Assembly (NCBI GenBank): GCA_022749755.1
Contig: CM040443.1
Span: 659,191 to 723,190 of the forward strand
DNA from: Azadirachta indica
Lineage: Eukaryota > Streptophyta > Magnoliopsida > Sapindales > Meliaceae
Direction of reading: 5' to 3'
Length of the DNA stretch: 64,000 bases
The position numbers and the translations under genes were made by a program. The notes beneath the pieces are model-generated. The model ran no database searches. It saw only the letters and a list, made by a program, of their open reading frames with translations, and was not told where the DNA came from. The stretch's first letter is position 1. The number at the start of each line of letters is the position of its first letter. Shown piece after piece: positions 46,545 to 60,432 of the stretch.

Positions 46545-48635
46545 TTAATTCATTGGCTACCTATTTCAATCATATAATATACATAGGTAAAGGAAAAATT
46601 ACTCTTTATATCTAATCATATGTATATCCTTTTTAGTTTTCTTCTTAAGAGAATCAGTGATATCTGAGACGCAAATAATTGCTCTTTATTATATATACAA
46701 TAGTTTTAATTATTTATGATTTTTGGCTATGCTTCTACTTCATAATGTGAATGATATATATATGTATATATACACACATACATATATATATTCTTTTTCT
46801 TTTCGGATGCAATTGCAAGCAAATTAATTTACATTTCAAGTAAAATGGCTTCATTTTAAGTGTTTTATAGTTATACGACACGGTAAAATGCCAATAATGA
46901 TGTACTTAATTAACTAATGTGTCTAATAAAACTAATAAAGTATGTGAATTAGTGTTGAATGGTTCAAACCTATATTAAAAATTCAGGGACATATTTGGCA
47001 TACTAAACTGGACTGTGTTAATTATGTGTTGTTCATAATAGTTAGAGAGAATGTTAATTATTTGTTGTTTTTTAATGAACATATGTAAGATAATAGATGG
47101 ATCGAGTGGGAAAAATTACCCTACAAATAACTATTTAATCTAGTCTTTTTGATGAGAGAAGCCACGAGAATTATATATTTTCCATCAATATATGAGAAAT
47201 TAAGGAGTTGAATAGAGTTGAATCTCAGAGCAGGAGCCCATTTTATTTTGTAATGCTCTGAGCAAATATTTTGCATGAGAATAAAATAATGCACCCTTTA
47301 TTCATTAAAAGAAAAATAAAACACGATCAAACAACAACATTATACAATGACATTTAATTCAAACCATTACTATTACTAGATGGAGAAAACTTTAATGGAA
47401 AGTAAAATTTCTATAAATTAAAGACATCTTTTTGAGATTATGATGTGTTTGACTATAATTTTACGAAACTTTTAATGGATATCAAATTTTTATAGGAACC
47501 AATTATTTTCTTTTCATTTATATTTAATATTAATTAAGTGATTAACCTTACAATGATTTTAAAGTTAAAATATTTTAATATCAAACAAAACATTAATCAA
47601 ATAACACTACGATATATATTACATACATATGTTGTACATACCTTAACTTTTTCCAATAACCAAAATATTGATTTTCAACTCTTTCATTATAATTATTAAC
47701 ATATAAAAAATAAAAAGAACAGTTAAAAATATAACAAACATTTGAGAAATAAAAATAGAAGAGTTAAAAACTACAACAAAGAAAATAGAAAAAATAAAAC
47801 AACATACTATATATTACTTGAACTAGCCGTCATAAAAACATTTATTTATTGCAACAGAGAATCGTTTAATCAAAGCGTTACAGGTTCCTTCAGCAAGGGA
47901 AGCATAAACAAGAAAACGACGACGTACGTCTGATTCAAAGCATTACATTACTATAGGATCTTTGGGGAGGGAAGCAACTTGATTCTCTATCAAATAAGAC
48001 TTTGTGTAACCATCTCCCCTTATAAATCAAATCACAAGTACGTGAAATATTAAGAATTCGTTCAAATAGAGGAAGCGTGATAGCCGTCGGATTATTTTTA
48101 TTGTTGATGATCAGAAATTCTTGATTTATATATTAATTTCCGTGCATTTGCAACTTCTTGGTATAATACTTAAACGCTTCTTCTTCGGATTGCTGAATCA
48201 TTCCACAGCCGAGGCTACGACTTCTCTCTTTTGCTCAAACTGCGCCGTTTCATGAATGCAATTAAAAAAAAAAAAATTTTACTGATTTTAAAGAAAAATT
48301 ATTGGTTATATCTATCAAGTATTAAGGTAGCTAGCTTCGTAGAGTACTAACATTCGAAGATTTGTATATATACTGTCTAAATATAATGTTGCTATGCATA
48401 TTTTTTTTTTTTTTTCTTTATAACATATTTTATAAATTAATTTGAGGTTTTAAATTTGTATTTAATTTTTTAATGTTACAAAAAATTTACTACTTTAATT
48501 TTATGTAAATATTTTACCAAATTATTAGTTCAATGCTAAAACGATAAATATTTTTCGCAATTTTTATTAATTAATTTAGGTTTACAAATTTATGTTTAAT
48601 TTTTTGTTATTACGAAGACTATATATATATATATA
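46545..48635 (+). other. HMA copy 2 3' flank and GC-richer island
   Basis: Equivalent to 39835-41920. It contains the recurring 63-codon frame (47742-47933) and the minus-strand coding-like island (about 47935-48275), both unchanged from unit 1. Confidence 0.5.
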
Positions 48636-49397
48636 TATAATAATTTTGCTCCTTCCTGTTCGTGGTCAAATTTCCACATATATGTCTAAGTTTTCGTCAT
48701 GGAAATACGTTAAATTTCAATATTTTTAAAAAGGGATTCTGTAGTGTAACCCAGCTTTCGAAAGAGAAGCAACTTAACCCTTGAATTTTTTGTCCGAGTG
48801 AGATACTTATAACCTTTCGAAAGAGAAGCAAAAAAATTTAAAATATCTCTTAATTTTAGTCAAAATAAGAAAATATTCTCATACAACTATTTCTATTTTA
48901 AATTAATAATCTTATGTCTTAATTATTGGAAGACGTAAAACTTTTAAATTTTTTATTTTTATTTTGTAATAATTAATATTAATTTTATTTTAATATTTCA
49001 ATTTAAAAATTATAATAATATTTTCACTATTATTTTTTTTAAAATTTGCTATGAATTTTTAATTAAAAAATTTTTATACTGTGAAATTTTAATTAAAGGA
49101 TAAAATAGTTAAAATAAAAATAACTATTTCTATTAAAACTAATGATATATTTATTTTTTTTAAAAGACAAGACTATCTCATCTAGGCTAAAAACCCATGG
49201 GTAAGTTGTTTTTTAATCCTAAAAAGTTGGGGTAAAGTACAATATCCACTTTTAAAAATTTAATTTAACATTTTACCTCATCCCATACTGAGTTATATAG
49301 TATGGTAGCTGTATCATGTGATTCGTTTCCTAATTAAATGTGGTAGATTAATATGTGAGCTTCATTGGTTTCTTCTTACAATAAATATATATATTAA
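48636..49397 (+). pseudogene. Gene-less HMA promoter paralogue, unit 2
   Basis: As in unit 1, with one oddity. At 48814-48831 the words 'CTTTCGAAAGAGAAGCAA' repeat a segment found 59 bp upstream (48755-48772) and replace the sequence seen in the other units, which looks like a template-switch insertion. Confidence 0.7.
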
Positions 49398-50254
49398 AGG
49401 GAGAATAACCGGTACCCCTATGGTTGGTCTAATTAATTAAATCTTCCTATATTTTTAAAAATTACTTATTACATTCATTCGTTAGTTTGACTAGTGCAAA
49501 AAATTTTGAGAATTACTAAAATACCTTTATTTACTAACTTGATAAAATATGTGGTCCCAATGCACAGATAGTAGATTCTACTCATAAGAATGTGAGTCGT
49601 ATTTTAAATATAACAAATAAATATAAATTAAAATTTTTGTGAAATGACAAAATTAATCTTGATAAATTAAAAAAGTTCAAACTTATGTCCTAAAATTTTT
49701 GCCAATTTTATAGAAAAAATAATTACAAAATTTAATTACTTTTTATACTACTTTAAAAAGAAAAAATAATCCAAAAAAAAGTCAAATTTCAAATTAAAAG
49801 TAGGGTTAGACAAATTTAAGTTCGATTCGGTTTTCTTAAAAACTAAACTAAACCTAAAATGCATGTACAAAAAACTGAACCGAATTGAATCGTTGATTTT
49901 ATATTCGATTTCAAATTTAATTTCGGCTCAGTTATAAGAATTTTGAGATATTTTTTATATAAAATCCTAACTTATATACAAATTATAAAAAAGATATTAA
50001 AATTTATAATAATTATCTCTATTTTAATGCGGATTTATCTAAATAATCATAAATATTTCATTTTATTTATAATTTTGTAAAATTTTAAGAGTTTAAATGA
50101 AATTTTACTATTATTTTTTGATCAAATTCGGTTTTATCCGAACTCAAACCGAACCAATTGATTCACAATCGAAATTAAACCGAACTCATTTTGTGACCGT
50201 ACTAAATCAAACTAAATAGTTCAATTCGATTGGCATTTTTACCCAATCCTAATT
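49398..50254. mobile_element. MITE-like blocks 1 and 2, unit 2
   Basis: Counterparts of 42674-43070 and 43071-43530. Variants such as 'GATAGTAGATTCTACTC' are shared with unit 3 and differ from units 1 and 4. Confidence 0.4.
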
Positions 50255-51456
50255 AAAAGAATTATTATGAAACAAAATAGTTATATCATCAATTGTTTTT
50301 CTCAAATATTATTATAATTAAAATTAATAAACCAAATCTCAAATATTATTATGATAAAAAGTAAAATTAATAAATCAAAGTAATAAGTATATAGATAACG
50401 CAATAAAAATTTTTCAACTTCTAGGAATTTATTTTTCTTTGACCAAATCTTAAAAATTATTTTGATAAAAATTAAAGTTAATAAGTGAAAAAGTAACAGT
50501 AGGTAATACAATAAAAATTTTTTCTTAAAAATACAAATATAATATATATAAAAAATTATTATCTTATCTTTTCTAAATTAAAATAAATTAATAAATTATA
50601 CAAATTCACGAATTTCTTATCCCTATCCATTCAAATAAAGCATCAAACATCCTAAAATTTGAACTTCCTGTCAGCTTTTGTTATTAATGAAAACTTGTTT
50701 TCGAAGGTGCTAAATCGATCAGTGCAGTGATGTGACTAGTCTATTCTGTATTTGATAATATTTGTTGTGGAAAGGCCTTTGTGAAAGAGACCAATTCGAT
50801 GGAGCAGAGTTGCCAAACTTGACCAGGAATTTGCAATGAGATAAAATTTAGAATTTGAGAGTTAGAAAACGAAGCAATAAGTTAAAAATATTATTTACAA
50901 ATAAAATATTTAATTTATTTAAATTTAAATCAAAATTTTTAACTTAATTATATCATATATTTTAAATAAATATATACTTAATGACCAATTAAATTGTTTA
51001 GTAACACCCTCTACATATAATTTGCTTGATCTTAATTTGTGTATGTATATATACATTTAGCAAGGATATGGATTTCTAGATCATAACGTATATAATTAAT
51101 TATATTTTTTTAATTACAAATACATTTATTACTATTACAATTAAAATTTTTATAAACATTTAAATACGTATGGCTGTGGTCTATTTTAGAGATCTACAAA
51201 TATATAATACGAGATCTAATCTTATTGAAAAGTCTCACAGGGGCCTTGTAATAAAAAGAGGGCACACATTGGAACCACCCAGGCAAGGCTAATTGTTGAT
51301 TACTATTAAAAATGAAAAAATAAACCCAATAAATTAATCTAATTATGTATATATTTATTGGTTGAGAACTTTTTGTAATAAATTAATTAGGTGCTCAGAA
51401 AAGTTTATTGGTGCATATAGGAGCAGCCTTTGAATTGGTAGATAAATTAATTGGCA
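50255..51456. other. Distal tail of array unit 2
   Basis: Counterpart of 43531-44726. The 69-codon minus frame at 50302-50511 is low-complexity (Ile/Leu/Phe from AT-rich DNA) and is broken in the other units. Confidence 0.5.
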
Positions 51457-52670
51457 ATTAATCAATAAACCTAAATGCCAAGCAGTTTTAAGGACTTAAA
51501 ATTATACTAATTCAAATAAACGAAAACTAAACTAACATTACAAACGACAAGACCAACCCATCAGCATCGATGAGACAGAGTAATCAACAAGAGTTGTTAA
51601 ATTGACCTTGACGAAGACCAACTAAATATACAGGGAGACAGAGAGTTTGCTTTTCTTAATACAATAATAAATTTGCTCCTTCCTGTTCGACTGTGGTCAA
51701 ATTTTCACATATATGTCCAAGTTTTCATCGTGGAAATACTCAAATTTCAATATTTTAAAAAAGATGCTGGATTATACGCAATTTTTTCAGAAAAGCAACT
51801 TAATTCTTAAATTTCTAACTTATGTCAGATATCCTAATTTTTAAAGAAATATAAAAGTATTTCCTATTTTAGTAGATATCCTAATTTTTAAAGAAATATG
51901 AAAATATTTTCTAATTTCAGTAGGAATAAAAAGACAGTCTAAATGTAAGATGTCCATTTTATTTTAAATTAAATATTTTACCCCTTAACTATTAAAAAAA
52001 AATATAAAATAATCATATCATTTTTATATTTATTTTATATAAGAATATAATTTTATTCTAACATTTAAATTTAAGAGTTATAAGAACATTTGACCTTAAT
52101 TTTTTTTTGTTTAAATTTACTATAAATTTTTAATTTAAAAAATTTTATGTTGTAAAAATTTCAATTGAAGTGTAAAATAGTTAAAATAAGAATAGTCATC
52201 ACATGATATTATCTTGTATCTAACAAAGACAAAGGTATCTTCACATTTTTTTAAAAGTAAGAAAAATCCTAAAATCCCAGAATGAGTTGTTTTTTTTCTC
52301 CCAAAAACTAAGGGTACAGGACAATATCCATTTTTAAATATTTAATTTAATTTCTACCTCACGGGAAAATGAGTTATACAGTAACTAGCTCTACCATGTG
52401 ATTCGTTTCTTAATTAATATTGTGTTGATTAATATTTCAGCTTCATTAGTTTCTTCTTGTAGTAAACATATTAAAAATAGAAATACGCACGCATGTAAAC
52501 ACACTCACATATATATGCGCTAGAAGTCGAAGGGTTCGTAAATTAAACAAAAAGTCATGAATTCACATACACTTTTCACGCGGAGACTACTGGAAAGGAA
52601 ATTGAAGAAAGCAGGATTTTCCTTGGGTGAGAAATTTCCAGGAAGGAAACAAGTTACATATATGATCACC

Positions 52671-52682
52671 TATATATATATA
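52671..52682 (+). promoter_or_regulatory. TATA box of HMA gene copy 3
   Basis: TATATATATATA, 107 nt before the ATG at 52778. Upstream, this copy lacks one AC pair of the short CA run near 52568. Confidence 0.6.
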
Positions 52683-52777
52683 GTTGTTGATATTCGTGCT
52701 TTTCATTTGGAGAACAAATTTAATTAAGTTAGTGTTTCCTTTTCATTTAATTGGATCGATCGGAGAGATCTAGAATA

Positions 52778-53270
52778 ATGAAGGTATGTAAATTAATTTA
52801 TTGTATGCAACGCAATTCATCCATTAATTGTTCCATTTTGTGGGTTAATTATTATTATTAATGCATGTATGTATATATACGTGTGTGTTGCAGCAAAAGA
52901 TTGTGATGAAGGTGCAGATGAATTGCGAGAAATGCAAGACTCAGGCACTCAAGGTCGCTGCAGGTGCGGATGGTACGTATGTATGTAATGCAGAATTAAT
53001 TAATTAATTAATTAATTGATGATCAAATATACTAATTAATTTTACATGCAAGTGAAGTGCTTGTATTGATAACATACATATATATATATATATATATACA
53101 TATGCTTAATTATACATATGGATGCAGGTGTGGACTTTGTGGGATTAGAAGGACCTGAGAAAGATAAAGTGGTGGTGACCGGAGATGGAGTTGATTCTGT
53201 CCAATTAGTCCATTGCTTGAGGAAGAAAGTTGGTCATACTGAACTTGTTAGCGTTGCCCAGGTCAAATAA
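52778..53270 (+). CDS. Small HMA-domain metal-binding protein, copy 3
   Basis: Exons 52778-52783, 52894-52972 and 53128-53270; introns 110 and 155 nt. Same predicted 75 residues as copy 1. Intron 2 is the shortest of the four because its TTAA and TA runs are contracted, which also closes the spurious intronic frame seen in copies 1 and 2. Confidence 0.9.
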
Positions 53271-55319
53271 TTAATTCATTGGCTACCTATTTCAACCATA
53301 TAATATACATAGGTAAAGGAAAAATTACTCTTTATATCTAATCATATGTATATCCTTTTTAGTTTTCTTCTTAAGAGAATCAGTGATATCTGAGACGCAA
53401 ATAATTGCTCTTTATTATATATACAATAGTTTTAATTATTTATGATTTTTGGCTATGCTTCTACTTCATAATGTGAATGATATATATATGTATATATACA
53501 CACATACATATATATATTCTTTTTCTTTTCGTATTCAATTGCAAGCAAATTAATTTACATTTCAAGTAAAATGGCTTCATTTTAAGTGTTTTATAGTTAT
53601 ACGACACGGTAAAATGCCAATAATGATGTAATTAATTAACTAATGTGTCTAATAAAACTAATAAAGTATGTGAATTAGTGTTGAATGGTTCAAACCTATA
53701 TTAAAAATTTAGGGACATATTTGGCATACTAAACTGGACTGTGTTAATTATGTGTTGTTCATAATAGTTAGAGAGAATGTTAATTATTTGTTGTTTTTAA
53801 TGAACATATGTACGATAATAGATGGATCGAGTGGGAAAAATTACCCTACAAATAACTATTTAATCTAGTCTTTTTGATGAGAGAAGCCACGAGAATTATA
53901 TATTTTCCATCAATATATGAGAAATTAAGGAGTTGAATAGAGTTGAATCTCAGAGCAGGAGCCCATTTTATTTTGTAATGCTCTGAGCAAATATTTTGCA
54001 TGAGAATAAAATAATGCACCCTTTATTCATTAAAAGAAAATAAAACACGATCAAACAACAACATTATACAATGACATTTAATTCAAACCATTACTATTAC
54101 TAGATGGAGAAAACTTTAATGGAAAGTAAAATTTCTATAAATTTAAGACATCTTTTGAGATTATGATGTGTTTGACTATAATTTTACGAAACTTTTAATG
54201 GATATCAAATTTTTATAGGAACCAATTATTTTCTTTTCATTTATATTTAATATTAAGTGATTAACCTTACAATGATTTTAAAGTTAAAATATTTTAATAT
54301 CAAACAAAACATTAATCAAATAACACTACGATATATATTACATACATATGTTGTACATACCTTAACTTTTTCCAATAACCAAAATATTGATTTTCAACTC
54401 TTTCATTATAATTATTAACATATAAAAAATAAAAAGAACAGTTAAAAATATAACAAACATTTGAGAAATAAAAATAGAAGAGTTAAAAACTACAACAAAG
54501 AAAATAGAAAAAATAAAACAACATACTATATATTACTTGAACTAGCCGTCATAAAAACATTTATTTATTGCAACAGAGAATCGTTTAATCAAAGCGTTAC
54601 AGGTTCCTTCAGCAAGGGAAGCATAAACAAGAAAACGACGACGTACGTCTGATTCAAAGCATTACATTACTATAGGATCTTTGGGGAGGGAAGCAACTTG
54701 ATTCTCTATCAAATAAGACTTTGTGTAACCATCTCCCCTTATAAATCAAATCACAAGTACGTGAAATATTAAGAATTCGTTCAAATAGAGGAAGCGTGAT
54801 AGCCGTCGGATTATTTTTATTGTTGATGATCAGAAATTCTTGATTTATATATTAATTTCCGTGCATTTGCAACTTCTTGGTATAATACTTAAACGCTTCT
54901 TCTTCGGATTGCTGAATCATTCCACAGCCGAGGCTACGACTTCTCTCTTTTGCTCAAACTGCGCCGTTTCATGAATGCAATTAAAAAAAAAAAAAATTTT
55001 ACTGATTTTAAAGAAAAATTATTGGTTATATCTATCAAGTATTAAGGTAGCTAGCTTCGTAGAGTACTAACATTCGAAGATTTGTATATATACTGTCTAA
55101 ATATAATGTTGCTATGCATTTTTTTTTTCTTTATAACATATTTTATAAATTAATTTAAATTTGTATTTAATTTTTTAATGTTACAAAAAATTTACTACTT
55201 TAATTTTATGTAAATATTTTACCAAATTATTAGTTCAATGCTAAAACGATAAATATTTTTCGCAATTTTTATTAATTAATTTAGGTTTACAAATTTATGT
55301 TTAATCTTTTGTTATTATG
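53271..55319 (+). other. HMA copy 3 3' flank and GC-richer island
   Basis: Equivalent to 39835-41900. It lacks the short 'GAGGTTTT' word present near 55160 in the other units. The recurring 63-codon frame is at 54461-54652. Confidence 0.5.
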
Positions 55320-55777
55320 AAATAATTTTTTTTACAAAATCTTTACTAGTTTAATGTTACAAAAAATACATATTGTTCTTTCTAATTTTTATAAATTGAT
55401 TAATTTGGTTATTATTTAATTTTTCTAATTTGATTAATTTTTATAAATTGATTATTTAATCAGAATATAAATTTTACTGATCAATTTTATATAAAATAAT
55501 TATGACTTTACAGTTTTATTAGTTTAATGTTTATAAAATTAACAAATATTAATTTCATTATTCAAAATTTCATGAAAACTTATAAATGACTATAAAATAT
55601 GCTCTTGCGGCCGTTTACAAACGAACACAAAGATATAGAGTTTAATTTTCTTGTATTAATTTCGGCCAATTCCCATCCTTCTTTTTGTTATTCCTGACTA
55701 ACATTATAAACGACATGACCAACCCATAGGCATCGATGAGAGAGTAATAAACAAGAGTTGTTTAAATTGACCTTGAC
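55320..55777 (+). other. Segment kept only in unit 3
   Basis: The 3' part, from about 55694, matches the start of the true promoter region at 38090-38170 ('ACATTA.AAACGACA.GACC', 'GCATCGATGAG', 'TTGACCTTGACGAAGAC'). In units 1, 2 and 4 the sequence jumps from 'TTGTTATTAC' directly to 'GAAGACTATATA', so this stretch was deleted there. Confidence 0.75.
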
Positions 55778-56555
55778 GAAGACTATATATATATATATAT
55801 ATATATATAATAATTTTGCTCCTTCCTGTTCGTGGTCAAATTTCCACATATATGTCTAAGTTTTTGTCATGGAAATACGTTAAATTTCAATATTTTTAAA
55901 AAGGGATTCTGTAGTGTAACCCAGCTTTCGAAAGAGAAGCAACTTAACCCTTGAATTTTTTGTCCGAGTGAGATACTTATAACCTTTTAAAAAATTTAAA
56001 ATATCTCTTAATTTTAGTCAAAATAAGAAAATATTCTCATACAACTATTTCTATTTTAAATTAATAATCTTATGTCTTAATTATTGGAAGACGTAAAACT
56101 TTATTTTTTTTTATTTTTATTTTGTAATAATTAATTATTAATTTTATTTTAATATTTCAATTTAAAAATTATAATAATATTTTCACTATTATTTTTTTTA
56201 AAATTTGCTATGAATTTTTAATTAAAAAATTTTTACGCTGTGAAATTTTAATTAAAGGATAAAATAGTTAAAATAAAAATAATTATTTCTATTAAAACTA
56301 ATGATATATTTATCTTTTTTAAAAGACAAGACTATCTCATCTAGGCTAAAAACCCATGGGTAAGTTGTTTTTTAATCCTAAAAAGTTGGGGTAAAGTACA
56401 ATATCCACTTTTAAAAATTTAATTTAACATTTTACCTCATCCCATACTGAGTTATTATAGTATGGTAGCTGTATCATGTGATTCGTTTCCTAATTAAATG
56501 TGGTAGATTAATATGTGAGCTTCATTGGTTTCTTCTTACAATAAATATATATATT
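55694..56555 (+). pseudogene. Gene-less HMA promoter paralogue, unit 3 (most complete copy)
   Basis: Because of the retained segment, this copy extends about 230 bp further upstream than its counterparts and shows that a whole unit-like promoter was once duplicated. It ends at the same MITE-like block, and no gene follows. Confidence 0.75.
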
Positions 56556-57412
56556 AAAGGGAGAATAACCGGTACCCCTATGGTTGGTCTATTAATTAAA
56601 TCTTCCTATATTTTTAAAAATTACTTATTACATTCATTCGTTAGTTTGACTAGTGAAAAATTTTGAGAATTACTAAAATACCTTTATTTACTAACTTGAT
56701 AAAATATGTGAGTCCCAATGCACAGATAGTAGATTCTACTCATAAGAATGTGAGTCGTATTTTAAATATAACAAATAAATATAAATTAAAATTTTTGTGA
56801 AATGACAAAATTAATCTTGATAAATTAAAAAAGTTCAAACTTATGTCCTAAAATTTTTGCCAATTTTATAGAAAAAATAATTACAAAAGTTAATTACTTT
56901 TTATAACTACTTTAAAAGAAAAAAATAATCCAAAAAAGTAAATTTCAAATTAAAAGTAGGGTTACACAAATTTAAGTTCGATTCGGTTTTCTTAAAAACT
57001 AAACTAAACCTAAAATGCATGTACAATAAAACTGAACCGAATTGAATCGTTGATTTTATATTCGATTTCAAATTTAATTTCGGGCTCAGTTATAAGAATT
57101 TTGAGATATTTTTATATAAAATCCTAACTTATATACAAATTATAAAAAGGATATTAAAATTTATAATAATTATCTCTATTTTAATGCGGATTTATGTAAA
57201 TAATCATAAATATTTCATTTTATTTATAATTTTGTAAAATTTTAAGAGTTTAAATGAAATTTTACTATTATTTTTTGATCAAATTCGGTTTTATCCGAAC
57301 TCAAACCGAACCAATTGATTCATAATCGAAATTAAACCGAACTCATTTTGTGACCGTACTAAATCAAACTAAATAGTTCGATTCGATTGGCATTTTTACC
57401 CAATCCTAATTA
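56556..57412. mobile_element. MITE-like blocks 1 and 2, unit 3
   Basis: Counterparts of 42674-43530. The 62-codon plus frame at 56478-56666 crosses the block edge and is not a gene. Confidence 0.4.
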
Positions 57413-58614
57413 AAAGAATTATTATGAAATAAAATAATTATATAATCAATTGTTTTTCTCAAATATTATTATAATTAAAATTAATAAACCAAATCTCAAA
57501 TATTATTATGATAAAAAGTAAAATTAATAAATCAAAGTAATAAGTATATAGATAATACAATAAAAATTTTTCTACTTCTAGGAATCTATTTTTCTTTGAC
57601 CAAATCTTTAAAAATTATTTTGATAAAAATTAAAGTTAATAAGTGAAAAAGTAATAGTAGGTAATACAATGAAAATTTTTTCTTAAAAATACAAATATAA
57701 TAATATAAAAAAATTATCTTATCTTTTCTAAATTAAAATAAATTAATAAATTATACAAATTCACGAATTTCTTCTCCCTATCCATTCAAATAAAGCATCA
57801 AACATCCTAAAATTTGAACTTCCTGTCAGCTTTTGTTATTAATGAAAACTTGTTTTCGAAGGTGCTAAATCGATCAGTGCAGTGATGTGACTAGTCTATT
57901 CTGTATTTGATAATATTTGTTGTGGAAAGGCCTTTGTGAAAGAGACCAATTCGATGGAGCAGAGTTGCCAAACTTGACCAGGAATTTGCAATGAGATAAA
58001 ATTTAGAATTTGAGAGTTAGAAAACGAAGCAATAAGTTAAAAATATTATTTACAAATAAAATATTTAATTTATTTAAATTTAAATCAAAATTTTTAACTT
58101 AATTATATCATATATATTTTAAATAAATATATACTTAATGACCAATTAAATTGTTTAGTAACACCCTCTACATATAATTTGCTTGATCTTAATTTGTGTA
58201 TGTATATATACATTTTAGCAAGGATATGGATTTCTAGATCATAACGTATATAATTAATTATATTTTTTTAATTACAAATACATTTATTACTATTACAATT
58301 AAAATTTTTATAAACATTTAAATACGTATGGCTGTGGTCTATTTTAGAGATCTACAAATATATAATACGAGATCTAATCTTATTGAAAAGTCTCACAGGG
58401 GCCTTGTAATAAAAAGAGGGCACACATTGGAACCACCCAGGCAAGGCTAATTGTTGATTACTATTAAAAATGAAAAAATAAACCCAATAAATTAATCTAA
58501 TTATGTATATATTTATTGGTTGAGAACTTTTTGTAATAAATTAATTAGGTGCTCAGAAAAGTTTATTGGTGCATATAGGAGCAGCCTTTGAATTGGTAGA
58601 TAAATTAATTGGCA
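57413..58614. other. Distal tail of array unit 3
   Basis: Counterpart of 43531-44726, with a short TA expansion near 58110. No gene. Confidence 0.5.
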
Positions 58615-59827
58615 ATTAATCAATAAACCTAAATGCCAAGCAGTTTTAAGGACTTAAAATTATACTAATTCAAATAAACGAAAACTAAACTAACATTACA
58701 AACGACAAGACCAACCCATCAGCATCGATGAGACAGAGTAATCAACAAGAGTTGTTAAATTGACCTTGACGAAGACCAACTAAATATACAGGGAGACAGA
58801 GAGTTTGCTTTTCTTAATACAATAATAAATTTGCTCCTTCCTGTTCGACTGTGGTCAAATTTTCACATATATGTCCAAGTTTTCATCGTGGAAATACTCA
58901 AATTTCAATATTTTAAAAAAGATGCTGGATTATACGCAATTTTTTTCAGAAAAGCAACTTAATTCTTAAATTTCTAACTTATGTCAGATATCCTAATTTT
59001 TAAAGAAATATAAAAGTATTTCCTATTTTAGTAGATATCCTAATTTTTAAAGAAATATGAAAATATTTTCTAATTTCAGTAGGAATAAAAAGACAGTCTA
59101 AATGTAAGAGATGTCCATTTTATTTTAAATTAAATATTTTACCCCTTAACTATTAAAAAATATAAAATAATCATATCATTTTTATATTTATTTTATATAA
59201 GAATATAATTTTATTCTAACATTTAAATTTAAGAGTTATAAGAACATTTGACCTTAATTTTTTTTTGTTTAAATTTACTATAAATTTTTAATTTAAAAAA
59301 TTTTATGTTGTAAAAATTTCAATTGAAGTGTAAAATAGTTAAAATAAGAATAGTCATCACATGATATTATCTTGTATCTAACAAAGACAAAGGTATCTTC
59401 ACATTTTTTTAAAAGTAAGAAAAATCCTAAAATCCCAGAATGAGTTGTTTTTCTCCCAAAAACTAAGGGTACAGGACAATATCCATTTTTAAATATTTAA
59501 TTTAATTTCTACCTCACGGGAAAATGAGTTATACAGTAACTAGCTCTACCATGTGATTCGTTTCTTAATTAATATTGTGTTGATTAATATTTCAGCTTCA
59601 TTAGTTTCTTCTTGTAGTAAACATATTAAAAATAGAAATACGCACGCATGTAAACACACTCACATATATATGCGCTAGAAGTCGAAGGGTTCGTAAATTA
59701 AACAAAAAGTCATGAATTCACATACACACTTTTCACGCGGAGACTACTGGAAAGGAAATTGAAGAAAGCAGGATTTTCCTTGGGTGAGAAATTTCCAGGA
59801 AGGAAACAAGTTACATATATGATCACC

Positions 59828-59839
59828 TATATATATATA
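59828..59839 (+). promoter_or_regulatory. TATA box of HMA gene copy 4
   Basis: TATATATATATA, 107 nt before the ATG at 59935. Confidence 0.6.
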
Positions 59840-59934
59840 GTTGTTGATATTCGTGCTTTTCATTTGGAGAACAAATTTAATTAAGTTAGTGTTTCCTTTT
59901 CATTTAATTGGATCGATCGGAGAGATCTAGAATA

Positions 59935-60432
59935 ATGAAGGTATGTAAATTAATTTATTGTATGCAACGCAATTCATCCATTAATTGTTCCATTTTGTGG
60001 GTTAATTATTATTATTAATGCATGTATGTATATATACGTGTGTGTTGCAGCAAAAGATTGTGATGAAGGTGCAGATGAATTGCGAGAAATGCAAGACTCA
60101 GGCACTCAAGGTCGCTGCAGGTGCGGATGGTACGTATGTATGTAATGCAGAATTAATTAATTAATTAATTAATTAATTAATGATCAAATATAGCTAATTA
60201 ATTTTACATGCAAGTGAAGTGCTTGTATTGATAACATACATATATATATATATATATATACATATGCTTAATTATACATATGGATGCAGGTGTGGACTTT
60301 GTGGGATTAGAAGGACCTGAGAAAGATAAAGTGGTGGTGACCGGAGATGGAGTTGATTCTGTCCAATTAGTCCATTGCTTGAGGAAGAAAGTTGGTCATA
60401 CTGAACTTGTTAGCGTTGCCCAGGTCAAATAA
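59935..60432 (+). CDS. Small HMA-domain metal-binding protein, copy 4
   Basis: Exons 59935-59940, 60051-60129 and 60290-60432; introns 110 and 160 nt. Same predicted 75 residues as copies 1-3, with the CxxC site at residues 13-16. As with the other copies, only repeat lengths in the introns set it apart, so RNA reads from the four genes could not be told apart by coding sequence. Confidence 0.9.

Larger units (their letters stand above)
44727..51456 (+). repeat. HMA tandem array, unit 2 (6.73 kb)
   Basis: Same order as unit 1. Its promoter half shares variants with units 3 and 4 (for example 'ATTAATATTGTGTTGATT'), while its distal half shares variants with unit 3 only. Confidence 0.95.
51457..58614 (+). 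repeat. HMA tandem array, unit 3 (7.16 kb)
   Basis: Longer than the others because about 455 bp at roughly 55320-55777, lost from units 1, 2 and 4, is retained. Confidence 0.95.
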
